A stretch of DNA of 64,000 nt from positions 310,001 to 374,000 of the forward strand of contig NZ_JBFNQN010000002.1 of assembly GCF_040796495.1 (NCBI RefSeq), given 5' to 3'. Below are positions 9,529 through 18,693 of this stretch, one piece after another. The first letter of the stretch is position 1. Each line of letters begins with the position of its first letter. The notes under the pieces were generated by a model. It was not told the DNA's origin, searched no databases, and saw only the letters and a list, made by a program, of their open reading frames with translations. A program made the position numbers and the translations under genes. The DNA comes from Kineococcus endophyticus (GTDB lineage: Bacteria > Actinomycetota > Actinomycetes > Actinomycetales > Kineococcaceae).

Positions 9529-10638
9529 CTACCGGAACGGCACTCGTTCCCCCTCGACGGTGGGATGCAGTCTCACGGCCGTGGCCTTGACCGCCAGGTG
9601 GACCGCGGCCCCCGGCACGAGGTCGAGTTCCGCCGCGGCGGCGACGGTGACGTCGGCCAGCACGTCGTGCTCGGGCAACGGGTTCAACCGGGCCCGCACC
9701 CGGACCACCTCACCGCGCGGGCTCACGTCGGCGACGGTCGCGGCCCAGCGGTTGCGCGGGCTGCCGCCGGGGTCGGTGACGTGCACGGCGACGGCCGACG
9801 GGCTGAAGACGGCGACCCCCGGGCGGCCGGGGGCGGCCGGCCCGTCGCCGGACAACCCCGTGACCAGCCCCCCGTCGGGGGTCCGCAGCCCGTCGGCGGT
9901 GAACACGCCGGGGAGCAGGTCCAGGCCGGCCAGCTGCGCGGCGAAACGGCTGCGGGGCGCGGTGAGCACCTGCTGCACCGGCCCTTCCTCCACCACGCGG
10001 CCGCCGTCGACGACGACGGCCCGGTCGGCGAGCGCGAGCGCGTCGAGGGGTTCGTGGGTGACGAGGACCGCGGACCGCTCACCCCGGCCCAGGACGCGGC
10101 GCAGCACCTGCCGGACTTCGGGGGCGGCGGCGACGTCGAGCGCGGCGAGAGGTTCGTCGAGCAGCAGCAGGCGGGGGTCGGCAGCCAGGGCGCGGGCGAT
10201 CGCCACGCGCTGCGCCTGACCACCGGACAGCGCCCGCGGTCGCCGGTCTGCGAACCCGGCCATCCCCACCTCCGCGAGCACGTCGGCGGCGCGGGCGCGG
10301 GCGTGCGCCCGGGACGCACCGGCACTGCGCGGGCCGAAGGCCACGTTCGCGGCGACGTCGAGGTGGGGGAACAGCAACGGTTCCTGGGCCAGCAGCCCGA
10401 CCCCGCGCCGGTGCGGGGGCAGGAAGACGCCACGACCCGCGCCCCCGACGTCGGCCAGGACGGTGCCGCCGAGCTCGATGCGTCCGGACGTCGGACGGAG
10501 CAGCCCGGCGAGCAGCGCCAGGAGCGTCGACTTCCCCGCCCCGTTGGGCCCGAGGACCGCGACGACCTCTCCCGCCGCGACGTCGAGGGCGATGTCGAGG
10601 TCGCGCGGTGCGAAGCGGACGTCGAGGTGGAGCGTCAC
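9529..10638 (-). CDS. modC: molybdate ABC transporter ATP-binding protein
   Basis: ATPase of 369 aa that powers molybdate import with ModB. Walker [10 protein letters not shown] (about 31-39), Q-loop [12 protein letters not shown], signature [15 protein letters not shown], Walker [13 protein letters not shown] and VTHEPLDA are all intact; the C-terminal 110 aa form a TOBE/Mop oxyanion-sensing domain. GTG at 10638 overlaps the modB stop as GTGA. The open frame continues far upstream over modB, but that is shadow coding. Confidence 0.9.
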   Translation of the reverse strand: MTLHLDVRFAPRDLDIALDVAAGEVVAVLGPNGAGKSTLLALLAGLLRPTSGRIELGGTVLADVGGAGRGVFLPPHRRGVGLLAQEPLLFPHLDVAANVAFGPRSAGASRAHARARAADVLAEVGMAGFADRRPRALSGGQAQRVAIARALAADPRLLLLDEPLAALDVAAAPEVRQVLRRVLGRGERSAVLVTHEPLDALALADRAVVVDGGRVVEEGPVQQVLTAPRSRFAAQLAGLDLLPGVFTADGLRTPDGGLVTGLSGDGPAAPGRPGVAVFSPSAVAVHVTDPGGSPRNRWAATVADVSPRGEVVRVRARLNPLPEHDVLADVTVAAAAELDLVPGAAVHLAVKATAVRLHPTVEGERVPFR

Positions 10639-11453
10639 ACGGTGCTCCGCCGGCCGCGGACGGCGACGACGACCACCACGGCGACCACGACGAGCAGCAG
10701 CGACAGCGCGGCCGCGGCGTCCGGGTCGGTCTCGCGCTGGACGTACACCTCGAGCGGCAGCGTGCGGGTCACCCCCTGCAGGCTGCCCGCGAACGTGAGC
10801 GTGGCGCCGAACTCCCCCAGCGCCCGGGCGAACGCGAGCACCGCACCGGACAGCAGGCCAGGCGCGACGAGCGGGACGGTGATGCGCACCAGGACGCGTC
10901 CGGGCCGGGCGCCGAGCGTCGCGGCCACGGACTCGTAGCGGTCGCCCGCGGTGAGCAGCGCCCCCTCCAGGCTGAGCACGAGGAACGGCAGCGAGACGAA
11001 CGTCTGCGCCAGGACCACGGCCGCGGTGGTGAAACCCACCTCGACGCCCAGCACGGACAGGGTCGGGCCGAGCAGCCCGCGACGGCCGAGCGCCCACAGC
11101 AGCGCCAACCCGCCGACGACGGGCGGCAGGACGAGGGGCAGCAGCACGACCGAGCGCAGCACCCGGGCCCCGGGGACGCGACCGCGGGCCAGGACGAGGG
11201 CCATCGGCACGCCGAGCAGGACGCAGAGCACCGTGCTCGCCGACGCCGTCCGCAGGCTCAGCTGCAACGCGGTGAGGGCCGAGTCCGACGTGACGAGCGC
11301 CGGGAACCTCGACCACGGAACCCGGGAGAGGATCCCGAGCAGGGGCAGGACGAACAGGAGCAGCCCGATCGCCGCGGGGACGAGGACCCAGCGGGGCAGC
11401 ACGCTCCCCTCCACCGCACCGCCCCGCCGGACCGGAACCCTCCGGGCGGTCAC
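10635..11453 (-). CDS. modB: molybdate ABC transporter permease
   Basis: Inner-membrane permease of 272 aa with five to six helices. The EAA loop reads [28 protein letters not shown], followed by [13 protein letters not shown], a signature of ModB/CysT permeases. GTG at 11453 overlaps the modA stop (GTGA), and its own stop overlaps modC. Confidence 0.92.
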   Translation of the reverse strand: MTARRVPVRRGGAVEGSVLPRWVLVPAAIGLLLFVLPLLGILSRVPWSRFPALVTSDSALTALQLSLRTASASTVLCVLLGVPMALVLARGRVPGARVLRSVVLLPLVLPPVVGGLALLWALGRRGLLGPTLSVLGVEVGFTTAAVVLAQTFVSLPFLVLSLEGALLTAGDRYESVAATLGARPGRVLVRITVPLVAPGLLSGAVLAFARALGEFGATLTFAGSLQGVTRTLPLEVYVQRETDPDAAAALSLLLVVVAVVVVVAVRGRRSTV

Positions 11454-12226
11454 GGCGCGCCGAACCCCGCGTCCTGCAACACGTCCCGCCCCTGCGGACC
11501 CGACACGAAGTCGACGAAACCCTTCGCCAGCGAGGCGTCGGCGGCGTCCTTCAGCGCGGTCACCGGGTAGGTGTTCACGGCACGGGAGGACTCGGGGAAC
11601 TCCACGCCCGTCACCGCGTCGCCCGCGCCGCGCACGTCGGTGACGTACACGAGGCCGGCGTCGGCCTCGCCGGCGGTGACCTTGCCGAGGACGTCCGTCA
11701 CCGAGTTCTCCTCGCTGACGGGGGCGAGCGTCACACCCGTCGACCTCTCCACCGTCTCGGTCGCCGCCCCGCAGGGGACCTGCGCGGCGCACACGACGAC
11801 CTTCAGACCGGGACGCGCGAGGTCCGCGAAACTCCGGACCCCCGCGGGGTTCCCGGGCGGTGTCGCGATCTCCAGTACGTTGGTGGCGAAGTCCACCGGA
11901 TCCCCCGCGGTCAGGGACTGACCCGTGACCTTCGCCATGTTCTTCTCGTCGGCCGCGGCGAACACGTCCGCGGGGGCACCCTCGCCGATCTGCGTCGCGA
12001 GGTCGGAGGAACCGGCGAACGAGAACGTCACGCGGACGCCGGGGTTGGCGGCCTCGAACTCCTCGCCGATCCTCGTGAACGTCCCCTTCAGCGAGGCGGC
12101 CGCGAACACCGTGAGGGTCCGTTCGGCGGGGGAATTGCTCGTCGCACCGGTCGCGGAGCCGCCGCCCGCGCCGCAGGCCGCCAGGAGGGCCACCACGAGG
12201 AGACCCGGGAGCGCGCGGAGCCTCAC
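11450..12226 (-). CDS. modA: molybdate-binding lipoprotein
   Basis: Solute-binding lipoprotein of 258 aa. The signal peptide ends in lipobox LLAAC (Cys about 18). [16 protein letters not shown] and [13 protein letters not shown] are the ModA oxyanion-binding blocks, and [13 protein letters not shown] is the family hallmark. GTG at 12226 overlaps the regulator stop as GTGA, making the regulator the first gene of a four-gene unit. Confidence 0.92.
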   Translation of the reverse strand: MRLRALPGLLVVALLAACGAGGGSATGATSNSPAERTLTVFAAASLKGTFTRIGEEFEAANPGVRVTFSFAGSSDLATQIGEGAPADVFAAADEKNMAKVTGQSLTAGDPVDFATNVLEIATPPGNPAGVRSFADLARPGLKVVVCAAQVPCGAATETVERSTGVTLAPVSEENSVTDVLGKVTAGEADAGLVYVTDVRGAGDAVTGVEFPESSRAVNTYPVTALKDAADASLAKGFVDFVSGPQGRDVLQDAGFGAP

Positions 12227-12630
12227 GAGCGGCCGTCCGGGGTCTCGACGATGACGGTGGTGGCCTTGACGACCGCGGTCGCGCGACTGCCGGGTTCCAG
12301 GCCGAGTTCGGTGGCCGCCTCGGAACTCATGAGGGAGACGACGCGGTGCGGTCCGCACTGCATCTCGACCTGGGCCATGACCCCGTCGGCGACGACGCGG
12401 GTGACGAGGCCGGCGAAGCGGTTGCGGGCCGACCGGGCCACGGTCGTCGTGTCGGTCGCGGCTCCGGCGGCGTTCTCGACGGCGAAGGCCGCCAGCGCCG
12501 CCCCGTCGACGACGGTCCGGCCGGAGGCGTCCTTGCTGCTCGGGAGCGCGCCGCTGTCGGCCCAGCGCCGGGCGGTGTCGTCGGAGACGCCGAGCAGGTC
12601 GGCGACGTCGCGGATGCGGTAGTCGGGCAC
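12223..12630 (-). CDS. ModE-like regulator: excisionase-type HTH plus TOBE domain
   Basis: Protein of 135 aa. Residues 1-55 form a MerR/excisionase-type helix-turn-helix ([24 protein letters not shown]); residues about 66-132 form a TOBE/Mop domain ([24 protein letters not shown]) that binds molybdate. It leads modABC in a coupled operon and probably senses oxyanion to control it. GTG 12630 follows TATCAT by 6 nt. Confidence 0.85.
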   Translation of the reverse strand: MPDYRIRDVADLLGVSDDTARRWADSGALPSSKDASGRTVVDGAALAAFAVENAAGAATDTTTVARSARNRFAGLVTRVVADGVMAQVEMQCGPHRVVSLMSSEAATELGLEPGSRATAVVKATTVIVETPDGRS

Positions 12631-12636
12631 CTGACG

Positions 12637-12656
12637 ATGATATCCCGCACGTGCGG
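12637..12656 (-). promoter_or_regulatory. mod operon promoter with perfect palindromic operator
   Basis: On the minus strand TATCAT (12642-12637) is the -10 box, 6 nt before the GTG. Immediately upstream lies the perfect 12-bp palindrome CCGCACGTGCGG (12645-12656), placed where a bound repressor would block polymerase. The regulator that opens the operon is the obvious candidate ligand-sensing protein. Confidence 0.6.
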
Positions 12657-12689
12657 CTCAACGACGGCCAGACGGCCGCAGGTGCGGCG

Positions 12690-13085
12690 TCAGACGTGCC
12701 GCTGGAGCACCTCGGTCATCTCCGGCAGGCCGAACACCTCCGCCACGGCGAGTCCGGACTGCCGTCCGAGCGCGGGATCCGCCCCCGCGGCGAGGAGCAT
12801 CTCCACGACCGGCCGGGACTGCCGGAAGACCGCCGCCCCCAGGGCCGTCTGCCCCTTGTCGTTGACGCGGGCGTGGTCGGCGCCGCGGTCGAGCAGGGCG
12901 CGGACCACTTCGGCGTGCGCGTGGTAGGAGGCGAGGATCAGCAGGGTGTCACCGGCGGAGTTCGTCAGGTCGGCGGGCACACCCGCGTCGATGCGGGCCG
13001 CGAGGGCGGCGGTCGCTCCCTCCCGGGCGAGGTCGAAGGTCTCGTGCAGGAACGCGAGTTCGGCCTCGGTCAGCCCGTGGGTCAC
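12690..13085 (-). CDS. ankyrin-repeat protein
   Basis: Soluble protein of 131 aa made of about three ankyrin repeats from residue 20 on (NSAGDTLLILASYHAHAEVVRALLDRGAD, NDKGQTALGAAVFRQSRPVVEMLLAAGAD). No signal peptide. GTG at 13085 is 6 nt after TACGCT (minus strand, 13097-13092), pointing to a leaderless transcript. In other bacteria such small ankyrin proteins often sit next to catalase; no catalase is present here and no partner can be named. Confidence 0.85.
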   Translation of the reverse strand: MTHGLTEAELAFLHETFDLAREGATAALAARIDAGVPADLTNSAGDTLLILASYHAHAEVVRALLDRGADHARVNDKGQTALGAAVFRQSRPVVEMLLAAGADPALGRQSGLAVAEVFGLPEMTEVLQRHV

Positions 13086-13148
13086 GTCCGGAGCGTATCC
13101 GGGGACGGTGGGGGTAGCGCCCGCACGGGGACCCGACGTACGGTTGCT

Positions 13149-13158
13149 GAACCGGTTC
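13149..13158. promoter_or_regulatory. palindromic operator GAACCGGTTC
   Basis: Perfect 10-bp palindrome with a central CCGG in the 147-bp gap before the sugar isomerase gene, of the kind bound by LacI- or GntR-family sugar regulators. It differs from the AACCGGTT sites at 30.5 and 31.4 kb in its flanks. No regulator gene is adjacent. Confidence 0.4.
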
Positions 13159-13232
13159 GGTTCGAGAGCCCGGACCGGGGACGAGGGCGTCCAGGCGGAC
13201 GTCCGCCACCTCTGGAAGGACGAGCTCCGCTC

Positions 13233-13994
13233 ATGACCCCACCCACCACCCTCGACGCGTCGCGGATCTCGGTGCAGCTGTACACCGTGCGGGAGGCGTT
13301 GGCCGCCGACCTGGACGGCACGCTGGCCCGGCTGGCCGCGATCGGGTTCACCCAGGTCGAACCGTTCGGGCTGACGCAGTCGGCGACCACGTTGGCGCCG
13401 GCGTTGGCCGCGCACGGGTTGTCGGCGCCCTCGGCGCACACCTCGGTGATCGGCGCGGACCTGGACGCGGTCCTGGCCGCGGCGGCGGCCACCGGCACCA
13501 CGCTGGTCATCGACCCCCACGTGGACCGCGCCCGCTGGACCACGGCCGAGGACGTCGCGGCGATCGCGGCGGAGTTGAACACCGCCGCGCAGCGGGCCGC
13601 CGACGCCGGCGTCACCATCGGCTACCACAACCACGAGTTCGAGCTGGAAACCCGCATCGGCGGCCGGCCGGCGTTGGAGGTGCTGGCCGACCACCTGCAC
13701 CCTGCCGTCGCGTTGGAGGTGGACACGTACTGGGCCGTGGTCGGTGGGGTGGACGTGCCGGACCTGCTGGACCGGTTGGGGTCGCGGGTCAAGGCCGTGC
13801 ACCTGAAGGACGGCGACGGCTCGCGCGACAACACCAAGCAGGTGGCGTTCGGGACCGGCGCGATCGACACCGGCGCGATCCTGGCCGCGTGCGGGAACGT
13901 CGAGCTGGGGGTCCTCGAACTGGACGACACGACCGGGGACATGTTCACCGCCGTGCAGGACAGCTACACCAACCTCACCAAGGCGCTCTCGTGA
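13233..13994 (+). CDS. sugar phosphate isomerase/epimerase (xylose-isomerase-like TIM barrel)
   Basis: TIM-barrel protein of 253 aa of the AP-endonuclease-2/xylose-isomerase-like superfamily. Metal ligands expected for the family are visible: Glu in GYHNHEFELE (about 130-139), Asp in ALEVDTYWAV and His/Asp in VHLKDGDGS, Glu near LGVLELDDT. ATG at 13233 has GGAAGGA upstream. It overlaps the oxidoreductase gene by GTGA, so the pair probably oxidises and epimerises one sugar or inositol; the substrate is not known. Confidence 0.85.
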   Translation: MTPPTTLDASRISVQLYTVREALAADLDGTLARLAAIGFTQVEPFGLTQSATTLAPALAAHGLSAPSAHTSVIGADLDAVLAAAAATGTTLVIDPHVDRARWTTAEDVAAIAAELNTAAQRAADAGVTIGYHNHEFELETRIGGRPALEVLADHLHPAVALEVDTYWAVVGGVDVPDLLDRLGSRVKAVHLKDGDGSRDNTKQVAFGTGAIDTGAILAACGNVELGVLELDDTTGDMFTAVQDSYTNLTKALS

Positions 13995-15100
13995 CCGCCC
14001 GCACCGGCCCCGTCGGCATCGGGATCATCGGAGCGGGAGTGATCTCCGGCACCTACCTGGAGAACCTCACCTCCTTCCCCGACGTGCAGGTCCACGCCAT
14101 CGGCGACCTCTACCCCGAAGCCGCCGCCCGCCGGGCCGCCGAACACGGCGTGCCCGCCCACGGCGGCATCGACACCGTCCTCTCCCACGAGGACGTCGAG
14201 ATCGTCATCAACCTGACGATCCCCGCCGCCCACGTGGAGGTGTCGCTGGCCGCGATCGGCGCGGGCAAGCACGTGTGGTCGGAGAAGCCGGTCGCCCTGG
14301 GCCGTGAGGGTGGGGCACGGTTGATCGCGGCCGCGCAGGCGGCGGGGGTGCGGTTGGGCTGCGCGCCGGACACGTTCCTGGGGGTGGGGTTGCAGACGGC
14401 GTTGGCGGTGCTGAGGCGGGGGGACATCGGCACCCCGTTGAGCGCGTTGACGTTGATGCAGTCCCCGGGGCCGGAGTCCTGGCACCCCAACCCGGCGTTC
14501 TTGTTCCAGCACGGTGCCGGGCCGTTGTTCGACATCGGCCCGTACTACCTGACGACGCTGGTGCAGGCGTTCGGGCCGATCACGCAGGTCGCGGCGGTGG
14601 CCGGGACGTCCCGGGCGCAGCGGACCATCGGGTCCGGGCCGAAGGCCGGGGAGGTGTTCGAGGTGACGGTGCCCACCCACGTCAGCGCGTTGACGCGGTT
14701 CGCCGGTGGCGCCTCGGCCAGCAGCATCTTCTCCTTCGACTCCCCGTTGCCGCGGCACGGGTTCGTGGAGATCACCGGGACCGAGGCGACGTTGGCGTTG
14801 CCGGACCCGAACAACTTCGACGGGGACCTGCGGATCCGGCGCCGCGACGGTGAGGACTGGGAGACGGTCGCCTCGACCAAGGCGCTGTCGACGCGGGGAA
14901 CGGGGGTGCTGGAGATGGCCCGCGCGGTGCGCGAGGGTCGTCCGCACCGGGTGCAGGGGGCGTTGGCCCACCACGTGGTCGATGCGATGGTCTCGATCGC
15001 CGAGTCCGCCCAGACGGGTGCGTTCGTGCCGGTCACCAGCACCGCGGCCCCGGCCGAGCTGCTGCCGGCCGACTGGGACCCCACCACCCGCACCGTGTGA
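13991..15100 (+). CDS. Gfo/Idh/MocA-family NAD(P)-dependent oxidoreductase
   Basis: Protein of 369 aa. N-terminal Rossmann fold with GIIGAGVISGTYLENL (about 9-24) and the family EKPVAL block (about 97-102, EKP being the catalytic-lysine motif), followed by the alpha/beta substrate domain (PLFDIGPYYLTTLVQAFG has the D-x3-H/Y site). Starts inside the isomerase stop. A sugar or cyclitol dehydrogenase is likely; specificity is open. Confidence 0.87.
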   Translation: MTARTGPVGIGIIGAGVISGTYLENLTSFPDVQVHAIGDLYPEAAARRAAEHGVPAHGGIDTVLSHEDVEIVINLTIPAAHVEVSLAAIGAGKHVWSEKPVALGREGGARLIAAAQAAGVRLGCAPDTFLGVGLQTALAVLRRGDIGTPLSALTLMQSPGPESWHPNPAFLFQHGAGPLFDIGPYYLTTLVQAFGPITQVAAVAGTSRAQRTIGSGPKAGEVFEVTVPTHVSALTRFAGGASASSIFSFDSPLPRHGFVEITGTEATLALPDPNNFDGDLRIRRRDGEDWETVASTKALSTRGTGVLEMARAVREGRPHRVQGALAHHVVDAMVSIAESAQTGAFVPVTSTAAPAELLPADWDPTTRTV

Positions 15101-15104
15101 GGGA

Positions 15105-15140
15105 GCGCGTCGTCCGGCACCGGGAGGCCGGACGACGCGC
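15105..15140 (+). terminator. hairpin terminator after the oxidoreductase
   Basis: Perfect 14-bp inverted repeat (arms GCGCGTCGTCCGGC and its complement) with an 8-nt loop, starting 5 nt after the stop at 15100. No U-tract, as usual in very GC-rich actinomycetes. Confidence 0.75.
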
Positions 15141-15247
15141 ACCACCCACCCGGACGGCGTCCGACGAGCGGGTGGTCCTGACGGGCGGCACGTCATCCTC
15201 TGGGCTGATCTCCAGGCCGAGGCGCCCGGGCACCGCGTCCCGGCACT

Positions 15248-15253
15248 TACCCT
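15248..15253 (+). promoter_or_regulatory. -10 box of leaderless dedA transcript
   Basis: TACCCT, then 6 nt (GGGGTC), then GTG at 15260; no ribosome-binding site. The arrangement is the same as at 4476. Confidence 0.6.
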
Positions 15254-15259
15254 GGGGTC

Positions 15260-16000
15260 GTGTCCTTCCTCGCCGAGTTCTCGGCTGCCCTGGGGTCCGC
15301 CGCACCTGCCGCCGCTCCGGCCCTGCTGCCGGACTGGGCGAACCCCGAGAGCTTCCTCGACTCCCTGGGCATGGCCGCGCTGTGGGTCTCGGTGGCGATC
15401 GTGTTCGTCGAGTGCGGGTTGTTCATGTTCTTCCTGCCCGGCGACTCCCTGCTGTTCACGGTCGGCCTGTTCACCCACTCGGGGATCCTCAAGGACCCGC
15501 TGTGGGTCTCGTGCCTGCTGCTGTCGGTCGCGGCCTTCCTCGGCAACGCGGTCGGCTACGAGATCGGCAAGAAGGCCGGTCCGGCGATCTTCCAGCGCGA
15601 GGGCTCGAAGCTGCTGACGCCGAAGCGCATCAAGCAGACGCACGACTTCTTCGAACGCTACGGCGCCCGCGCGATCATCCTCGCGCGCTTCGTGCCGGTC
15701 GTCCGCACCTTCATCACGCTCGCCGCCGGCGCCGGCGCCATGCCCCGCCGCGTGTTCCTCACCTTCTCCGCGATCGGCGCCGTGCTGTGGGCGACCGGGA
15801 TCACGCTCCTCGGCTACGCCCTCGGCAGCGTCAAGCTCATCCGCGAGAACCTCGAGCTCGGGCTCCTCCTGCTCGTCGTCCTCTCGCTCATCCCGGTCGG
15901 CATCGAGTACGTGCGCGACCGCCACAAGCAGCGCCGGGCCGGCACGCTCCCCCGCCAGGGCGGCGCCACCGAGAGCCAGACCCCCGAGAACCAGCACTGA
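15260..16000 (+). CDS. DedA/SNARE-associated family membrane protein
   Basis: Inner-membrane protein of 246 aa, a candidate lipid scramblase/flippase of the DedA family. It shows FFLPGDSLLFTVG (about 57-69), GNAVGYEIGKKAG (about 95-107), the family motif R-F-V-P-V-V-R-T (about 152-159) and GAVLWATG. The paralogue at 16480 and the thioesterase between them form a short same-strand cluster. Confidence 0.88.
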   Translation: MSFLAEFSAALGSAAPAAAPALLPDWANPESFLDSLGMAALWVSVAIVFVECGLFMFFLPGDSLLFTVGLFTHSGILKDPLWVSCLLLSVAAFLGNAVGYEIGKKAGPAIFQREGSKLLTPKRIKQTHDFFERYGARAIILARFVPVVRTFITLAAGAGAMPRRVFLTFSAIGAVLWATGITLLGYALGSVKLIRENLELGLLLLVVLSLIPVGIEYVRDRHKQRRAGTLPRQGGATESQTPENQH

Positions 16001-16023
16001 CCCCCACCGGGCAGGATGTCCGG

Positions 16024-16449
16024 GTGCCGCGCCAGCGCCTGCTCCTGTCCCTGCGGTGGGGCGACATGGACGCCTACCGCCACGTGAACAACGTCGAGCT
16101 GCTACGGCTGCTCGAGGAGGCCCGCGTCCGGGCCTTCGGCATGGCCTCCCCCGACGGCTCCGCGCCGATGCTGGCCACGGGCATGGTCGTCGCGAAGCAC
16201 ACGATCGAGTACAAGGCGCCGCTGGACTACCGGATGGAACCCGTGGCCGTGGACCTGTGGGTGGGCCGCGTCGGCGGGGCCAGCTTCGAGGTCGACTACG
16301 AGGTCTGCGAGCCCGACCCGCCCGTCACGGGGACGCCCACGACGTACGTCACGGCGTCGACGGTGTGCGTCGCCTACGACTTCGCCTCCGGCCGTCCGCG
16401 GCGCCTCGACGACGACGAGAGGGCGCGGCTCGCCACCCTGGCCGTGTGA
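16024..16449 (+). CDS. acyl-CoA thioesterase (4HBT hotdog fold)
   Basis: Hotdog-fold protein of 141 aa. WGDMDAYRHVNNVE (about 10-23) carries the catalytic Asp and the HVNN block of 4-hydroxybenzoyl-CoA-type thioesterases. GTG 16024 follows CAGGAT by 6 nt. It probably hydrolyses an acyl-CoA; sitting between two DedA genes suggests a link to membrane lipid handling, which is inference. Confidence 0.85.
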   Translation: MPRQRLLLSLRWGDMDAYRHVNNVELLRLLEEARVRAFGMASPDGSAPMLATGMVVAKHTIEYKAPLDYRMEPVAVDLWVGRVGGASFEVDYEVCEPDPPVTGTPTTYVTASTVCVAYDFASGRPRRLDDDERARLATLAV

Positions 16450-16479
16450 GGCTGCCCTTCCCAGTGCGAGGATCGACCG

Positions 16480-17103
16480 GTGTCCGACTGGCTCGCCCAC
16501 CTCGCCGACCCCCCGTTGGAGGACCTGGGCGCCGTCGGTCTGTACCTCCTCGTCTTCGGCATCGTCTTCGCCGAGACGGGCACCCTCGTCGGGTTCTGGC
16601 TGCCGGGCAGCAGCGTCCTCTTCACGGCGGGGCTGCTGGCCGCCCGCGACGACTCGCCGCTGTCGCTGCCGGTCCTCGTCGTCGGCGTGACGCTGGCCGC
16701 CATCCTCGGTGACACGGTCGGCTACTGGTCCGGCCGCCGGCTCGGGCGTCCCTGGCTCCTGCGCCGCGCCGGCAAGGCCGCGCACCACCTGCCGAAGGCC
16801 GAGGCGTTCTACGAGAAGTACGGCTGGTTCGCCGTCGTCGCCTGCCGGTTCATCCCCTGGCTGCGCGCCTTCACCCCGATCATCGCCGGGACCGCGGCCA
16901 TGCCGTACGCGAAGTTCGCGTCGGCCAACGTCGTCGGCGCGCTGTGCTGGGGGGCGCTGCTCGTCCTGGCCGGGTACGCGGCCGACTCCCTGCCCTGGGT
17001 GCGGACGCTCGCCTACTCCATCGCCGGCGTCGCGATCCTCGCCTCGATCGTCACCCCGCTCGTCTCCTGGATCCGCCGGCGGCGGGCCCGCGCCCGCTCG
17101 TGA
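16480..17103 (+). CDS. DedA/SNARE-associated family membrane protein
   Basis: Second DedA protein, 207 aa. Motifs: FWLPGSSVLFTAGLLA (about 41-56), GDTVGYWSGRRLG (about 77-89), CRFIPWLRAFTPIIAGTAAM (about 121-140) and four to five helices. Shorter and distinct from the copy at 15260. GTG is 6 nt after GAGGAT. Its stop overlaps the YigZ start (GTGA). Confidence 0.88.
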   Translation: MSDWLAHLADPPLEDLGAVGLYLLVFGIVFAETGTLVGFWLPGSSVLFTAGLLAARDDSPLSLPVLVVGVTLAAILGDTVGYWSGRRLGRPWLLRRAGKAAHHLPKAEAFYEKYGWFAVVACRFIPWLRAFTPIIAGTAAMPYAKFASANVVGALCWGALLVLAGYAADSLPWVRTLAYSIAGVAILASIVTPLVSWIRRRRARARS

Positions 17104-17741
17104 GCGACCCGCTGCCCGTTCCGGCCCGCGCGGTCCGGACGGAGCTCGTCGTCGAGCGCTCCCGCTTCCTCACCACCCTGGAGCCCGTCGCGTCGGTGGC
17201 GGCCGCCGACGACGTGGTGGCACGGGTGCGCCGGGAGTTCCCCGACGCCCGGCACCACTGCACGGCCTGGGTGCTCGGCGAGGACGGCCAGGAGCAGCGC
17301 TCCTCCGACGACGGTGAACCCGCCGGGACGGCCGGCGCGCCGATGCTCACGTCCCTGCGGGGTGCGGGCGTGACCGACGTCGTCGCCGTCGTGACGCGCT
17401 GGTTCGGCGGGACGCTGCTCGGGACCGGCGGGCTGGTCCGCGCCTACGGCGGCTCGGTGAGCGCCGCCGTCGCCGAGGCGGGCACGGTGCAGCGTCGCCG
17501 CGTCGACCTGGTCCGGGTGTCGGCAGGCCTGGCCGACGGCGGGCGCGTGGAGGCGGAGCTGCGCCGGTCGTTCGCGGTGGAGGACGTCGAGTGGGCCGGC
17601 GACGGCTGGCACGCCGTCGTCGCGGTGGCCGCGGGCGGCGCCGACGCGCTCGCCGCCCACCTCGCCGCGGCCTCACTCACCGTCACCGTCGAGGGCCTCG
17701 GGCCCGCTGTCCGCCCCGCCCGCGGGGTGGGGGATCGTTGA
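17100..17741 (+). CDS. YigZ/IMPACT-family protein
   Basis: Protein of 213 aa with the UPF0029/IMPACT fold: RSFR-like start, ARHHCTAWVLG (about 48-58), SSDDGEPAGTAGAPML (about 67-82) and TRWFGGTLLGTGGLVRAYGGS (in the 95-118 region). The C-terminal DUF1949-like domain is present. The family is implicated in translation under stress, but the molecular activity is unsettled. Its last codons and stop lie inside the left arm of the inverted repeat 17731-17859. Confidence 0.87.
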   Translation: MSDPLPVPARAVRTELVVERSRFLTTLEPVASVAAADDVVARVRREFPDARHHCTAWVLGEDGQEQRSSDDGEPAGTAGAPMLTSLRGAGVTDVVAVVTRWFGGTLLGTGGLVRAYGGSVSAAVAEAGTVQRRRVDLVRVSAGLADGGRVEAELRRSFAVEDVEWAGDGWHAVVAVAAGGADALAAHLAAASLTVTVEGLGPAVRPARGVGDR

Positions 17742-17859
17742 CGCAGCCGGCTCGACCTACGAGCCGGGCGACGCAGCGAGCCCGCAGCACGGGAAGCAGC
17801 CCGGTCGAACTCGCTGACGCGGCTAGCTCACCCGATGAGCCCGATGCGTCAACGATCCC
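17731..17859. repeat. 129-bp inverted-repeat element spanning two convergent stop codons
   Basis: Perfect 15-bp terminal inverted repeats: GGGATCGTTGACGCA at 17731-17745 and its exact complement at 17845-17859, extended inward by imperfect pairing (GGCTCG with GAGCCC). The core has further complementary stretches (CAGCGAG at 17774-17780 with CTCGCTG at 17810-17816; GAGCCGGGC with CCCGG). Each arm supplies the last codons and TGA of the flanking gene, so both proteins end in Asp-Arg. It may be a palindromic mobile repeat (REP/MITE-like) or an elaborate bidirectional terminator. No target duplication was recognised. Confidence 0.7.
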
Positions 17860-18679
17860 GACGGCTGGCGGCGACCGTGAGGCGGACACCCACGGTGACG
17901 TCGACGCCCCCGGGCCGGCCGGCGAGGACGGCGTCGAGCCGCGCGTCGAGGGCGGCCGGGTCGACGTGGTGGGCGCTGGGGCCCATGAGCACGAGGGCGC
18001 GCAGGCTCTCCCGGTCCAGCGTCCGGGTGAAGCGCAGCTCGTCTTCGGTGAGGATCTCGAAGCCGGTGAGGTCGGCGTGCAGGCGCTCGGCCTTGCGCTC
18101 CTCCACCCCCACCATGCCCAGGGCCTCGCGCACCTCCTCGAGGTGCTCGGCCAGCGGCGTCACGACGACCCACCGGCCGCCGGGTCGCAGCACGCGGGCG
18201 ACCTCGGCGACGCCGCGCGGCGCGAACACCGTCGTCACGAGGTCGACGGACCCCGCCGCGAAGGGCAGTCCGCGCCAGACGTCCGCGCCGACGGCGGCGA
18301 CCCGGGGGTGGGCGCGCGCGGCCCGGCGCAGCGCCGCGGTCGAGGGTTCGACGACGACACCGGGACCGTCCGTCGCCTCGACGACGGTCGCGAGGTAGTA
18401 CCCCGTCCCCCCGCCGACGTCGACGACCAGGCCGGGGACCGCGCGGTCGGCGAGCGCCGCCGCGACCGGTGCGTAGTGCCCGGCACCGAGGAACGCGTCG
18501 CGGGCGGCGACCATCCCGGCGTCGTCACCGCTCGCCGACCGGCCGACGGCGAGGTTGACGTACCCCTGGCGGGCGAGGTCGAACCGGTGTCCCGCACCGC
18601 ATCCGAGGACGCGTCCGGACAGCTCGAAGTCCCCCGCGCAGTGCGGGCAGCGCAGCGCGGGCAGGACCTCGGCGAGCAC
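17849..18679 (-). CDS. RlmA-type 23S rRNA (guanine-N1) methyltransferase family protein
   Basis: SAM-dependent methyltransferase of 276 aa. An N-terminal zinc ribbon (LRCPHCAGDFEL and GCGAGHRFDLARQGYVNL, residues about 10-45) precedes a Rossmann domain (VVDVGGGTGYYLA, about 93-105; VFAPRGVAEVARVLRPGGRWVVVTP). This layout matches RlmA(I)/RlmA(II) proteins, which in some actinomycetes give tylosin-class macrolide resistance. GTG 18679 is chosen; a CTG at 18697 would overlap the upstream stop and is an alternative. The C-terminus ends in the inverted repeat. Confidence 0.82.
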   Translation of the reverse strand: MLAEVLPALRCPHCAGDFELSGRVLGCGAGHRFDLARQGYVNLAVGRSASGDDAGMVAARDAFLGAGHYAPVAAALADRAVPGLVVDVGGGTGYYLATVVEATDGPGVVVEPSTAALRRAARAHPRVAAVGADVWRGLPFAAGSVDLVTTVFAPRGVAEVARVLRPGGRWVVVTPLAEHLEEVREALGMVGVEERKAERLHADLTGFEILTEDELRFTRTLDRESLRALVLMGPSAHHVDPAALDARLDAVLAGRPGGVDVTVGVRLTVAASRRDR

Positions 18680-18693
18680 GGCGGGAGCGGGGT

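Noticed and set aside
17742-17848. tRNA or known small RNA inside the inverted-repeat element
   Set aside because: No cloverleaf, anticodon arm or CCA-like end; only nested hairpins.
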